The position numbers were made by a program, and so were the translations under genes. Positions 18,906 to 32,514 of a DNA stretch of 64,000 nt are shown here, piece after piece. The first letter of the stretch is position 1; each line of letters begins with the position of its first letter. The notes below the pieces were generated by a model. The model was not told the origin of the DNA, did not search any database, and saw only the letters and a program-made list of their open reading frames with translations. The stretch comes from Owenia fusiformis (Eukaryota > Annelida > Polychaeta > Sabellida > Oweniidae), in the NCBI GenBank assembly GCA_903813345.2, contig CAIIXF020000011.1, positions 15,235,754 to 15,299,753 of the forward strand, read 5' to 3'.

Positions 18906-21231
18906 ACTGTCACCTAAGTTAAGTAATCTTGTTGAGTTATCTTATTCATTTGGTTAAGCTATCTTAGTTATTCCATATGGGATCATCTACCAGCTAGACA
19001 TGTTTTCCATCTATGGTTTAGGAGCGGCAGGTTCTTCTCGTTAGTGGGACACCTTCCATTTTGATTGAACCGGTGGATTTTGTTGGCCAACCCATTATTC
19101 TGGAGTGAAGGAACCTGGAATCTGCTAGGAGGCTGGATGGCTAAACATGTCTTAACACTTGATCAAGTGTTGGGAGGCCTTCCCCTGTTCATGTTTTATG
19201 TTGTCCCGATTGATTTTGAGGAATATCTAAGAATGGCATCGTTGAGCATGGGTCATTCTGATCCATTGCATTGAGAGCTCTGGTTTACTTGGTCATACCA
19301 TTTGATGTTCCTCGTAGTACCTCCACTGTGATTCTGATGATCAGTGTCTATCAATCTCTAGATGCATGCGTTTCAGGTATCAATTCCTTGTAAGTCCCGA
19401 CCAACAGTTTCCAAGTTGGATTCTTATTGTTGAGCTTGGTTCTTTGTTTTGCCTATATTCTGATGGCTGGTGAAAGCATTCTTTACTTGCAGGTCAAAAT
19501 GGTGGGTCTTGCACCCACCAGGAGGAGGTATTCTGAATTTTCTTTCTTCAATGCATGCTGTGGTGCCGGCATGCATTGGGTCGTTCTGGAGGGGTATCGT
19601 TGAGCTCTGGTGAAGGTCCACTCATTTTTACTTGCTCGTATTGTAATGTTAGTAGTTAGCTATGACGGATATAGTGTGATCCAGAGATCTCGTGAGGACG
19701 CAGCAAGAGTTCACTTGGATCTGTACGGAATGGCCTTGGGGTTGATACATGTTACCTTGTACTCTTTAGGTAGGTAGACATTGCTTATCAGTGTTACAGT
19801 AAAGGTACTATTGGGAATTGACAGTGGTATGGTCTTGTATTTCATCTTTTTAATGTGATGTATCCTAATTATGCATGGCCGAGGATGTCATTCTTGTTAT
19901 TCTTCTTAATCTCTCTGGACAGCATACAGCATGAGCAGGGGGATGGTCACCCAATGTTTGATCTTTTGTTAAGGTGTGTTGGCTTGAAAGCTTCCTAACA
20001 GATTCTATGTTCTGACATGAAAGAATAATGGAATCCACCTGGTTTTATCAAAATGGAAGTAATGTGTGCTATATTTGGAAAATATTGTCTTCATATTTTT
20101 TTTATAAACTCATTTTCACCTGAGATTTAACATACGTTCGTATGTAAGTCTCAGTTTTCGGATACCATTCTCTTTTTTGGTGCGAGTTGGTAGATGATCT
20201 TAGTTTCATCAAATCCTCATCAATTTTTCAATTTGACTGTTTTTTCTTGTTTTGAGGTCAGTGTTAATGCGACCATGTTTTGGTCCAATAAACAATCAAC
20301 CATCTAGGTATTTACGACCTAGAATCTGATTGATAAAGGCAACTTGGCAACTTTTTTGCAAATGATAATCCCTGGCATGCTTTGGAGTTAAGGTAGACAG
20401 TAAAATCATTTTCTCATTGCAGGTGTTTTGAAGAGGGTTAAAGACTGCTCCTTGCCTGAACTACAACTACTACTGTTGCATGCAGAAGTTACTAATAAAT
20501 GAATTCTCCTTTCACAGGATCATACACCCACCAGAAGAATCAGCTATACAGCGCTGGAAGCAGTATTTTTTACCTAGTTAAGATGTATTACTATGTGTAC
20601 ATGTACCTTACTCCATCCCTCCTAATTGATTTGAATTTTTGCAATATATTTAAATCGTAATATTAACAAGTACTACAGCATCTTTTTTGTATTTCCAGCA
20701 AAGCAGGTTCTTGGCTGCAACACAAGGAACAGTGGTTCTGTTTGCATGTGTTTGGTAATTTTCATTCTGAGACTTTGAAAACTTACCAACAAAATAGTTC
20801 TAGCTCTATCAATTTGGTCTTGGTCATTTGAATACTATAATGCTAGCTTTTAAAGCAACAATTTGAAAATTTATTCAGTAATGATATGATTTTTGTTCAT
20901 AGTTTTTAGTAAACTGTACTTACTGGGCAATGATTTGATTTTTATGTCACTACAAAAGTGTTGACATAATGTTATATTCTCAAACTGATGGGTGGATGAA
21001 ACTTCTTGATTGCAGTAATCAATTAGTGTTCGGCTTACTGTAACCAAGTGCATCTTTAACAAATGGCCAGTGGTGACATTTTGCATGTTCATGCATTCTC
21101 TTAAAAGTTATATGTAAATGTACTCACATCTGAAAAATGGCCATTTCAGTGAGATGGGTATATTTACTTGTTTCTTTTAAGGAAAAAAGTCAAATCATTG
21201 CTGACTTTTTTTCTTTTTTAAGTACTTTCAG
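18906..21231 (+). other. Unique part of 4.77-kb unit 1, with splice-like motifs but no gene supported
   Basis: The stretch contains a 69-codon frame (19065-19274, opening with TTG, no ATG near its start) kept in all four copies. It also has several acceptor-like motifs (TTCTTTACTTGCAG, CTCATTGCAG, TTTCACAG, TTTGTATTTCCAG) and donor-like GTAAGT near 19390. No assembled reading frame joins them. Counterparts are 23700-26023, 28475-30795 and 33205-35529. Confidence 0.4.
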
Positions 21232-21387
21232 GTCATGACAATATCTACCCTGGTTGTGGTCTTTCGAAGTGAATCAATGATTTGGGTCAGTTGTTTGCAG
21301 TGTATGTATCTACAAAGCATATTGCTACTGCCTGTACTAACAGCTGTGTGCAACTAAAGAAACGACAGGAATGTTACACCCACACAG
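21232..21387 (+). pseudogene. Candidate 156-bp exon, copy 1, with in-frame stop
   Basis: Bounded by TACTTTCAG and CACACAG/GTAAGG, with phase 1 at both ends. The same interval is open in copies 2-4, but here TGG is TGA (21270-21272). If the exon is real, this copy is broken. Confidence 0.3.
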
Positions 21388-21689
21388 GTAAGGGTAGCTA
21401 CTAGCTATAGTGAAGAGCCAATTTGGAGATAATATGTATGTTGGCTTTACATATCAAAAAGAATGAATAAAAAATGAATACAACTATTCATTATATTGGG
21501 CTTGGGGGTGGGGGGTAATTCAATGTTCAAAAACATAATTTTAATTCATGTTCTAAAATATATAGACCACAATTTACTTCTACAGAGATACTTCTGTTCA
21601 GGCAATTAGTTGATTTGATGATGTAAATCTTGAGCCGGGAGGGGTGAAAGGCCATGAGCGATTTATTAGAATCAATAAAAGGAATGTCT

Positions 21690-22085
21690 TGCATTTCCTC
21701 CTCTGCCTGTTAAGTGGCTCAATCATTTTGGCATTGTAACAACAAATCAAAATTTAAATCATTGCTGACTTCCTATTTTATATGTACTTACAGATGCATT
21801 CCTCTTACCCGTGAGGTTAAAACTTCTACCCTTTCCGGGATGTTTCAAATCGTAACTACAATAAGCACCTGGTGTCTGTTGCACCTGTATCTACATATGA
21901 TGTTGTTATTCTGGTGATGTCCTTGTGCGACTGCGGTAGCTTTGTTCAAGATGAGAGAAGTCTCCAGGATCCTGTTCAAGTAAGTACTGAAGTTTTATTT
22001 TCAAATTTACAGTATTTCAGATTTGCCTTTAGCATGGGGTTGATCAACCCAATAGAATCTGAGCCACAAACTGGAAGCCATGAAA
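21690..22085 (+). repeat. Segment A (end of unit 1)
   Basis: Paralogue of A', in opposite phase within the unit. It contains donor-like GTAAGTAC at 21980 and acceptor CAG at 22018-22020, which would give a 41-bp intron; the matching pair in A' (22714-22758) gives 45 bp. The frames of 67 and 113 codons crossing it have no recognisable product. Further copies are at about 26480-26870 and 31252-31640. Confidence 0.6.
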
Positions 22086-22924
22086 CCAACTGGAACGGAA
22101 AATGCTGTCTGGAAAATCATCCATCCCCTGGAAGAGGAGTCGCCCTCATAAAGATGCAGAATCATTTGAAGACGAGCCATCCACTGAAGATGAGGCAACC
22201 ACTAGAATATTAGTCAGCTCCTGGAATATGAGCCATCTACCAGATTACGAGCCATTTGCAAAAAGTCAAGCCACTCATCTGAAGACAAGCTGCTCTCTGA
22301 AAGATGATCCATTCGCTGGAAGATGATCCATCCGCTGGAAGATGATCCATCCGTTGGAAGATGATCAAACTGGTGGAAGATGATCAAACTGCTGAAAGAT
22401 GATCTCACTGGAGATTTGCATTCCCTCCTCCCCCTGTTATGGAAGTGTCTTGATCACGGAAGCCTTGTTGAAAAATTGAAAATTGAAACCATTGCTGAAC
22501 TTTTCCTATTTTGTATGTACTTTCAGATGCACTCCTCTTCCCCTGAAGATAAGTTTCTGTCCTTTCCTATGAGTTTATGAGAGTAACTTCAATATGCACC
22601 ATCTGCCTGCAACGCCTGTTTCTACATAGGATATTGTTATTCTGGTGATGTCTGTGTGTTACTGAAGAAGCATTGCCCTGGATGGAAGATTATCTCTAGG
22701 ATGTGGGGTTCAAGTAAGTACAGTATTTTTATTTCCTAATGTACAATATTTCTTCCAGATTTACCTTTAGCTTGGAGGTGGTCAGCCCACTAGCACCTGA
22801 GCCACACACTGGAAGCCACACACTGCAAGGCAAGTCCCCCATTGGAAAGCCAAGTTCCCAGTTGAAGATGATCTATCTGGTGGAAGATGGCAACCTTGAA
22901 GATGATCCAACTGCTAGAAGATGA

Positions 22925-23480
22925 TCCACCCACTGAAAGATAATTCAACCGCTGAAAGATAATTCAACCGCTGGCAGATAATTCACCCGCTGGAAGATGA
23001 GCAACCAACTGGAAGAAGAGCAACCAACTGGAAGAAGAGCAACCAACTGGAAGAAGAGCAACCAACTGGAAGAAGAGTAACCAACTGGAAGAAGAGCAAC
23101 CAACTGGAAGAAGAGCAACCAACTAAAAGAAGAGCAACCAACTGGAAGAAGAGCAACCAACTGGAAGAAGAGCAACCAACTGGAAGATGAACAACCAACT
23201 GGAAGATGAACAACCAACTGGAAGAAGAGCAACCAACTGGAAGAAGAGCAACCAACTGGAAGAAGAGCAACCAACTGGAAGAAGAGCAACCAACTGGAAG
23301 AAGAGCAACCAACTGGAAGAAGAGCAACCAACTGGAAGAAGAGCAACCAACTGGAAGATGAACAACCAACTGGAAGATGAACAACCAACTGGAAGAAGAG
23401 CAACCAACTGGAAGATGAACAACCAACTGGAAGATGAACAACCAACTGGAAGATGAACAACCCACTGGAAGATGAACAAC
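22925..23480 (+). repeat. 19-bp minisatellite, copy 2
   Basis: Same AACTGGAAGAAGAGCAACC unit, with blocks of the AACTGGAAGATGAACAACC variant interspersed. Longer (up to 217-codon) frames on the minus strand read SSSSWLLFFQLVALLPVG over and over and reflect the 19-bp period only. Confidence 0.9.
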
Positions 23481-26023
23481 CCACTGCAAGATGAGCATTC
23501 CACTGGAAGATGATCCACCTGCTGGCAATTGAGCAACCTGCTGGAAGATGATCCACCCGCTGAGAGATGAGCCACCCGCTGGAAAATGAACAATTCCCTG
23601 GAAAATGAGCAATCCCCTGAAAGATAAGCCATGCACTGGAAAATGAGTCGCCTCCTGGACTCCACTCCCTTAAAGATGAGCCTCATCACAAAGTTCCTGT
23701 CACCTAAGTTAAGTAATCTTGTTGAGTTATCTTAGTTATTTGGTTAAGTTATCTTAGTTATTCCATATGGGGTCATCTACCAGCTAGACATGTTTTCCAT
23801 CTATGGTTTAGGAGCGGCAGGTTTTCTCGTTAGTGGGACACCTTCCATTTTGATTGAACCGGTGGATTTTGTTGGCCGACCCATTATTCTGGAGTGAAGG
23901 AACCTGGAATCTGCTAGGAGGCTGGATGGCTAAACATGTCTTAACACTTGATCAAGTGTTGGGAGGCCTTCCCCTGTTCATGTTTTATGTTGTCCCGATT
24001 GATTTTGAGGAATATCTAAGAATGGCATCGTTGAGCATGGGTCATTCTGATCCATTGCATTGAGAGCTCTGGTTTACTTGGTCATACCGTTTGATGTTCC
24101 TCGTAGTACCTCCACTGTGATTCTGATGATCAGTGTCTATCAATCTCTAGATGCATGGGTTTCAGGTATCAATTCCTTGTAAGTCCCGACCAACAGTTTC
24201 CAAGTTGGATTCTTATTGTTGAGCTTGGTTCTTTGTTTTGCCTATATTCTGATGGCTGGTGAAAGCATTCTTTACTTGCAGGTCAAAATGGTGGGTCTTG
24301 CACCCACCAGGAGGAGGTATTCTGAATTTTCTTTCTTCAATGCATGCTGTGGTGCCGGCATGCATTGGGTCGTTCTGGAGGGGTATCGTTGAGCTCTGGT
24401 GAAGGTCCACTCATTTTTACTTGCTCGTATTGTAATGTTAGTAGTTAGCTATGATGGATATAGTGTGATCCAGAGATCTCGTGAGGACGCAGCAAGAGTT
24501 CACTTGGATCTGTACGGAATGGCCTTGGGGTTGATACATGTTACCTTGTACTCTTTAGGTAGGTAGACATTGCTTATCAGTGTTACAGTAAAACTACTAT
24601 TGGGAATTGACAGTGGTATGGTCTTGTATTTCATCTTTTTAATGTGATGTATCCTAATTATGCATGGCCGAGGATGTCATTCTTGTTATTCTTCTTAATC
24701 TCTCTGGACAGCATACAGCATGAGCAGGGGGATGGTCACCCAATGTTTGATCTTTTGTTAAGGTGTGTTGGCTTGAAAGCTTCCTAACAGCTTCTATGTT
24801 CTGACATGAAAGAATAATGGAATCCACCTGGTTTTATCAAAATGGAAGTAATGTGTGCTATATTTGGAAAATATTGTCTTCATATTTTTTTTATAAACTC
24901 ATTTTCACCTGAGATTTAACATACCTTGGTATGTTAGTCTCAGTTTTCGGATACCGATTCTCTTTTTTGGTGCGAGTTGGTAGATGATCTTAAGTTTCAT
25001 CAAATCATCATCAATTTTTCAATTTGACTGTTTTTTTCTTGTTTTGAGGTCAGTGTTAATGCGACCATGTTTTGGTCCAATAAGCAATCAACCATCTAGG
25101 TATTTACGACCTAGAATCTGATTGATAAAGGCAACTTGGCAACTTTTTTGCAAATGATAATCCCTTGCATGCTTTGGAGTTAAGGTAGACAGTAAAATCA
25201 TTTTCTCATTGCAGGTGTTTTGAAGAGGGTTAAAGACTGCTCCTTGCCTGAACTACAACTACTACTGTTGCATGCGGAAGTTACTAATAAATGAATTCTC
25301 TTTTCACAGGACCATACACCCACCAGAAGAATCAGCTATACAGCGCTGGAAGCAGTATTTTTTACCTAGTTAAGATGTATTACTATGTGTACATGTACCT
25401 TACTCCATCCCTCCTAATTGATTTGAATTTTTGCAATATATTTAAATCGTAATATTAACAAGTACTACAGCATCTTTTTTGTATTTCCAGCAAAGCAGGT
25501 TCTTGGCTGCAACACAAGGAACAGTGGTTCTGTTTGCATGTGTTTGGTAATTTTCATTCTGAGACTTTGAAAACTTACCAACAAAATAGTTCTAGCTCTA
25601 TCAATTTGGTCTTGGTCATTTGAATACTATAATGCTAGCTTTTAAAGCAACAATTTGAAAATTTATTCAGTAATGATATGATTTTTGTTCATAGTTTTTA
25701 GTAAACTGTACTTACTGGGCAATGATTTGATTTTTATGTCACTACAAAAGTGTTGACATAATGTTATATTCTCAAACTGATGGGTGGATGAAACTTCTTG
25801 ATTGCAGTAATCAATTAGTGTTCGGCTTACTGTAACCAAGTGCATCTTTAACAAATGGCCAGTGGTGACATTTTGCATGTTCATGCATTCCTTTAAAAGT
25901 TATATGTAAATGTACTCACATCTGAAAAATGGCCATTTCAGTGAGATGGGTATATTTACTTGTTTCTTTTAAGGAAAAAAGTCAAATCATTGCTGACTTT
26001 TTTTCTTTTTTAAGTACTTTCAG

Positions 26024-26179
26024 GTCATGACAATATCTACCCTGGTTGTGGTCTTTCGAAGTGGATCAATGATTTGGGTCAGTTGTTTGCAGTGTATGTA
26101 TCTACAAAGCATATTGCTACTGCCTGTACTAACAGCTGTGTGCAACTAAAGAAACGACAGGAATGTTACACCCACACAG
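26024..26179 (+). other. Candidate coding exon, copy 2 (52 codons, phase 1-1)
   Basis: The acceptor TACTTTCAG (ending 26023) and strong donor CAG/GTAAGG (26180) bound a 156-bp interval open in one frame, reading GHDNIYPGCGLSKWINDLGQ... and ending ...QECYTHTG. It has four cysteines. Symmetric phase 1-1 exons are typical of shuffled extracellular modules. I recognise no family. All four copies keep exactly 156 bp, whereas the flanking DNA of copy 4 shows several indels. Against this, most copy 4 differences change amino acids, and no confident partner exon is seen. Confidence 0.3.
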
Positions 26180-27774
26180 GTAAGGGTAGCTACTAGCTAT
26201 AGTGAAGAGCCAATTTGGAGATAATATGTATGTTGGCTTTACATATCAAAAAGAATGAATAAAAAATGAATACAACTATTCATTATATTGGGCTTGGGGG
26301 TGGGGGGTAATTCAATGTTCAAAAACATAATTTTAATTCATGTTCTAAAATATATAGACCACAATTTACTTCTACAGAGATACTTCTGTTCAGGCAGTTA
26401 GTTGATTTGATGATGTAAGTCTTGAGCCGGGAGGGGTGAAAGGCCATGAGCGATTTATTAGAATCAATAAAAGGAATGTCTTGCATTTCCTCCTCTGCCT
26501 GTTAAGTGGCTCAATCATTTTGGCATTGTAACAACAAATCAAAATTTAAATCATTGCTGACTTCCTATTTTATATGTACTTACAGATGCATTCCTCTTAC
26601 CCGTGAGGTTAAAACTTCTACCCTTTCCGGGATGTTTCAAATCGTAACTACAATAAGCACCTGGTGTCTGTTGCACCTGTATCTACATATGATGTTGTTA
26701 TTCTGGTGATGTCCTTGTGCGACTGCGGTAGCTTTGTTCAAGATGAGAGAAGTGTCCAGGATCCTGTTCAAGTAAGTACTGAAGTTTTATTTTCAAATTT
26801 ACAGTATTTCAGATTTGCCTTTAGCATGGGGTTGATCAGCCCAATAGAATCTGAGCCACAAACTGGAAGCCATGAAACCAACTGGAACGGAAAATGCTGT
26901 CTGGAAAATCATCCATCCCCTGGAAGAGGAGTCGCCCTCATAAAGATGCAGAATCATTTGAAGACGAGCCATCCACTGAAGATGAGGCAACCACTAGAAT
27001 ATTAGTCAGCTCCTGGAATATGAGCCATCTACCAGATTACGAGCCATTTGCAAAAAGTCAAGCCACTCATCTGAAGACAAGCTGCTCTCTGAAAGATGAT
27101 CCATTCGCTGGAAGATGATCCATCCGCTGGAAGATGATCCATCCGTTGGAAGATGATCAAACTGGTGGAAGATGATCAAACTGCTGAAAGATGATCTCAC
27201 TGGAGATTTGCATTCCCTCCTCCCCCTGTTATGGAAGTGTCTTGATCACGGAAGCCTTGTGGAAAAATTGAAAATTGAAACCATTGCTGAACTTTTCCTA
27301 TTTTGTATGTACTTTCAGATGCACTCCTCTTCCCCTGAAGATAAGTTTCTGTCCTTTCCTATGAGTTTATGAGAGTAACTTCAATATGCACCATCTGCCT
27401 GCAACGCCTGTTTCTACATAGGATATTGTTATTCTGGTGATGTCTGTGTGTTACTGAAGAAGCATTGCCCTGGATGGAAGATTATCTCTAGGATGTGGGG
27501 TTCAAGTAAGTACAGTATTTTTTATTTCCTAATGTACAATATTTCTTCCAGATTTACCTTTAGCTTGGAGGTGGTCAGCCCACTAGCACCTGAGCCACAC
27601 ACTGGAAGCCACACACTGCAAGGCAAGTCCCCCATTGGAAAGCCAAGTTCCCAGTTGAAGATGATCTATCTGGTGGAAGATGGCAACCTTGAAGATGATC
27701 CAACTGCTAGAAGATGATCCACCCACTGAAAGATAATTCAACAGCTGAAAGATAATTCAACCGCTGGCAGATAA

Positions 27775-28265
27775 TTCACCCGCTGGAAGATGAGCAACCA
27801 ACTGGAAGAAGAGCAACCAACTGGAAGAAGAGCAACCAACTGGAAGAAGAGTAACCAACTGGAAGAAGAGCAACCAACTGGAAGAAGAGCAACCAACTAA
27901 AAGAAGAGCAACCAACTGAAAGAAGAGCAACCAACTGGAAGAAGAGCAACCAACTGGAAGATGAACAACCAACTGGAAGATGAACAACCAACTGGAAGAA
28001 GAGCAACCAACTGGAAGAAGAGCAACCAACTGGAAGAAGAGCAACCAACTGGAAGAAGAGCAACCAACTGGAAGAAGAGCAACCAACTGGAAGAAGAGCA
28101 ACCAACTGGAAGAAGAGCAACCAACTGGAAGATGAACAACCAACTGGAAGATGAACAACCAACTGGAAGAAGAGCAACCAACTGGAAGATGAACAACCAA
28201 CTGGAAGATGAACAACCAACTGGAAGATGAACAACCCACTGGAAGATGAACAACCCACTGCAAGA
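27775..28265 (+). repeat. 19-bp minisatellite, copy 3
   Basis: Equivalent of 22925-23480 with a few units fewer, showing array-length change between otherwise near-identical copies. Confidence 0.9.
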
Positions 28266-30795
28266 TGAGCATTCCACTGGAAGATGATCCACCTGCTGGC
28301 AATTGAGCAACCTGCTGGAAGATGATCCACCCGCTGAGAGATGAGCCACCCGCTGGAAAATGAACAATTCCCTGGAAAATGAGCAATCCCCTGAAAGATA
28401 AGCCATGCACTGGAAAATGAGTCGCCTCCTGGACTCCACTCCCTTAAAGATGAGCCTCATCACAAAGTTCCTGTCACCTAAGTTAAGTAATCTTGTTGAG
28501 TTATCTTAGTTATTTGGTTAAGTTATCTTAGTTATTCCATATGGGGTCATCTACCAGCTAGACATGTTTTCCATCTATGGTTTAGGAGCGGCAGGTTTTC
28601 TCGTTAGTGGGACACCTTCCATTTTGATTGAACCGGTGGATTTTGTTGGCCGACCCATTATTCTGGAGTGAAGGAACCTGGAATCTGCTAGGAGGCTGGA
28701 TGGCTAAACATGTCTTAACACTTGATCAAGTGTTGGGAGGCCTTCCCCTGTTCATGTTTTATGTTGTCCCGATTGATTTTGAGGAATATCTAAGAATGGC
28801 ATCGTTGAGCATGGGTCATTCTGATCCATTGCATTGAGAGCTCTGGTTTACTTGGTCATACCGTTTGATGTTCCTCGTAGTACCTCCACTGTGATTCTGA
28901 TGATCAGTGTCTATCAATCTCTAGATGCATGGGTTTCAGGTATCAATTCCTTGTAAGTCCCGACCAACAGTTTCCAAGTTGGATTCTTATTGTTGAGCTT
29001 GGTTCTTTGTTTTGCCTATATTCTGATGGCTGGTGAAAGCATTCTTTACTTGCAGGTCAAAATGGTGGGTCTTGCACCCACCAGGAGGAGGTATTCTGAA
29101 TTTTCTTTCTTCAATGCATGCTGTGGTGCCGGCATGCATTGGGTCGTTCTGGAGGGGTATCGTTGAGCTCTGGTGAAGGTCCACTCATTTTTACTTGCTC
29201 GTATTGTAATGTTAGTAGTTAGCTATGACGGATATAGTGTGATCCAGAGATCTCGTGAGGACGCAGCAAGAGTTCACTTGGATCTGTACGGAATGGCCTT
29301 GGGGTTGATACATGTTACCTTGTACTCTTTAGGTAGGTAGACATTGCTTATCAGTGTTACAGTAAAGGTACTATTGGGAATTGACAGTGGTATGGTCTTG
29401 TATTTCATCTTTTTAATGTGATGTATCCTAATTATGCATGGCCGAGGATGTCATTCTTGTTATTCTTCTTAATCTCTCTGGACAGCATACAGCATGAGCA
29501 GGGGGATGGTCACCCAATGTTTGATCTTTTGTTAAGGTGTGTTGGCTTGAAAGCTTCCTAACAGATTCTATGTTCTGACATGAAAGAATAATGGAATCCA
29601 CCTGGTTTTATCAAAATGGAAGTAATGTGTGCTATATTTGGAAAATATTGTCTTCATATTTTTTTTATAAACTCATTTTCACCTGAGATTTAACATACCT
29701 TGGTATGTTAGTCTCAGTTTTCGGATACCGATTCTCTTTTTTGGTGCGAGTTGGTAGATGATCTTAAGTTTCATCAAATCATCATCAATTTTTCAATTTG
29801 ACTTTTTTTCTTGTTTTGAGGTCAGTGTTAATGCGACCATGTTTTGGTCCAATAAGCAATCAACCATCTAGGTATTTACGACCTAGAATCTGATTGATAA
29901 AGGCAACTTGGCAACTTTTTTGCAAATGATAATCCCTTGCATGCTTTGGAGTTAAGGTAGACAGTAAAATCATTTTCTCATTGCAGGTGTTTTGAAGAGG
30001 GTTAAAGACTGCTCCTTGCCTGAACTACAACTACTACTGTTGCATGCGGAAGTTACTAATAAATGAATTCTCTTTTCACAGGACCATACACCCACCAGAA
30101 GAATCAGCTATACAGCGCTGGAAGCAGTATTTTTTACCTAGTTAAGATGTATTACTATGTGTACATGTACCTTACTCCATCCCTCCTAATTGATTTGAAT
30201 TTTTGCAATATATTTAAATCGTAATATTAACAAGTACTACAGCATCTTTTTTGTATTTCCAGCAAAGCAGGTTCTTGGCTGCAACACAAGGAACAGTGGT
30301 TCTGTTTGCATGTGTTTGGTAATTTTCATTCTGAGACTTTGAAAACTTACCAACAAAATAGTTCTAGCTCTATCAATTTGGTCTTGGTCATTTGAATACT
30401 ATAATGCTAGCTTTTAAAGCAACAATTTGAAAATTTATTCAGTAATGATATGATTTTTGTTCATAGTTTTTAGTAAACTGTACTTACTGGGCAATGATTT
30501 GATTTTTATGTCACTACAAAAGTGTTGACATAATGTTATATTCTCAAACTGATGGGTGGATGAAACTTCTTAATTGCAGTAATCAATTAGTGTTCGGCTT
30601 ACTGTAACCAAGTGCATCTTTAACAAATGGCCAGTGGTGACATTTTGCATGTTCATGCATTCCTTTAAAAGTTATATGTAAATGTACTCACATCTGAAAA
30701 ATGGCCATTTCAGTGAGATGGGTATATTTACTTGTTTCTTTTAAGGAAAAAAGTCAAATCATTGCTGACTTTTTTTCTTTTTTAAGTACTTTCAG

Positions 30796-30951
30796 GTCAT
30801 GACAATATCTACCCTGGTTGTGGTCTTTCGAAGTGGATCAATGATTTGGGTCAGTTGTTTGCAGTGTATGTATCTACAAAGCATATTGCTACTGCCTGTA
30901 CTAACAGCTGTGTGCAACTAAAGAAACGACAGGAATGTTACCCCCACACAG
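30796..30951 (+). other. Candidate coding exon, copy 3
   Basis: Same boundaries, length and frame as 26024-26179. One change near the end replaces Thr by Pro (QECYPHTG). Splice-like signals are intact. Confidence 0.3.
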
Positions 30952-32514
30952 GTAAGGGTAGCTACTAGCTATAGTGAAGAGCCAATTTGGAGATAATATG
31001 TATGTTGGCTTTACATATCAAAAAGAATGAATAAAAAATGAATACAACTATCCATTATATTGGGCTTGGGGGTGGGGGGTAATTCAATGTTCAAAAACAT
31101 AATTTTAATTCATGTTCTAAAATATATAGACCACAATTTACTTCTACAGAGATACTTCTGTTCAGGCAGTTAGTTGATTTGATGATGTAAATCTTGAGCC
31201 GGGAGGGGTGAAAGGCCATGAGCGATTTATTAGAATCAATAAAAGGAATGTCTTGCATTTCCTCCTCTGCCTGTTAAGTGGCTCAATCATTTTGGCATTG
31301 TAACAACAAATCAAAATTTAAATCATTGCTGACTTCCTATTTTATATGTACTTACAGATGCATTCCTCTTACCCGTGAGGTTAAAACTTCTACCCTTTCC
31401 GGGATGTTTCAAATCGTAACTACAATAAGCACCTGGTGTCTGTTGCACCTGTATCTACATATGATGTTGTTATTCTGGTGATGTCCTTGTGCGACTGCGG
31501 TAGCTTTGTTCAAGATGAGAGAAGTCTCCAGGATCCTGTTCAAGTAAGTACTGAAGTTTTATTTTCAAATTTACAGTATTTCAGATTTGCCTTTAGCATG
31601 TGGTTGATCAGCCCAATAGAATCTGAGCCACAAACTGGAAGCCATGAAACCAACTGGAACGGAAAATGCTGTCTGGAAAATCATCCATCCCCTGGAAGAG
31701 GAGTCGCCCTCATAAAGATGCAGAATCATTTGAAGACGAGCCATCCACTGAAGATGAGGCAACCACTAGAATATTAGTCAGCTCCTGGAATATGAGCCAT
31801 CTACCAGATTACGAGCCATCTACCAGATTACGATCCATTTGCAAAAGGTCAAGCCACTCATCTGAAGACAAGCTGCTCTCTGAAAGATGATCCATTCGCT
31901 GGAAGATGATCCATCCGCTGGAAGATGATCCATCCGTTGGAAGATGATCAAACTGATGGAAGATGATCAAACTGCTGAAAGATGATCTCACTGGAGATTT
32001 GCATTCCCTCCTCCCCCTGTTATGGAAGTGTCTTGATCACGGAAGCCTTGTTGAAAAATTGAAAATTGAAACCATTGCTGAACTTTTCCTATTTTGTATG
32101 TACTTTCAGATGCACTCCTCTTCCCCTGAAGATAAGTTTCTGTCCTTTCCTATGAGTTTATGAGAGTAACTTCAATATGCACCATCTGCCTGCAACGCCT
32201 GTTTCTACATAGGATATTGTTATTCTGGTGATGTCTGTGTGTTACTGAAGAAGCATTGGATGGAAGATTATCTCTAGGATGTGGGGTTCAAGTAAGTACA
32301 GTATTTTTATTTCCTAATGTACAATATTTCTTCCAGATTTACCTTTAGCTTGGAGGTGGTCAGCCCACTAGCACCTGAGCCACACACTGGAAGCCACACA
32401 CTGCAAGGCAAGTCCCCCATTGGAAAGCCAAGTTCTCAGTTGAAGATGATCTATCTGGTGGAAGATGACAACCTTGAAGATGATCCAACTGCTAGAAGAT
32501 GATCCACCCACTGA

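Noticed and set aside
19065-19274. 69-codon frame retained in all four 4.77-kb copies
   Set aside because: The copies are nearly identical at the DNA level, so retention is uninformative; the start is TTG and no family is recognised.
22945-23689. Minus-strand frames of 150-217 codons over the 19-bp minisatellite (and equivalents at 18286, 27757, 32492)
   Set aside because: They consist of a 19-residue cycle that appears in several frames and both strands, the arithmetic result of a stop-free 19-bp repeat; array length varies between copies without respect to frame.
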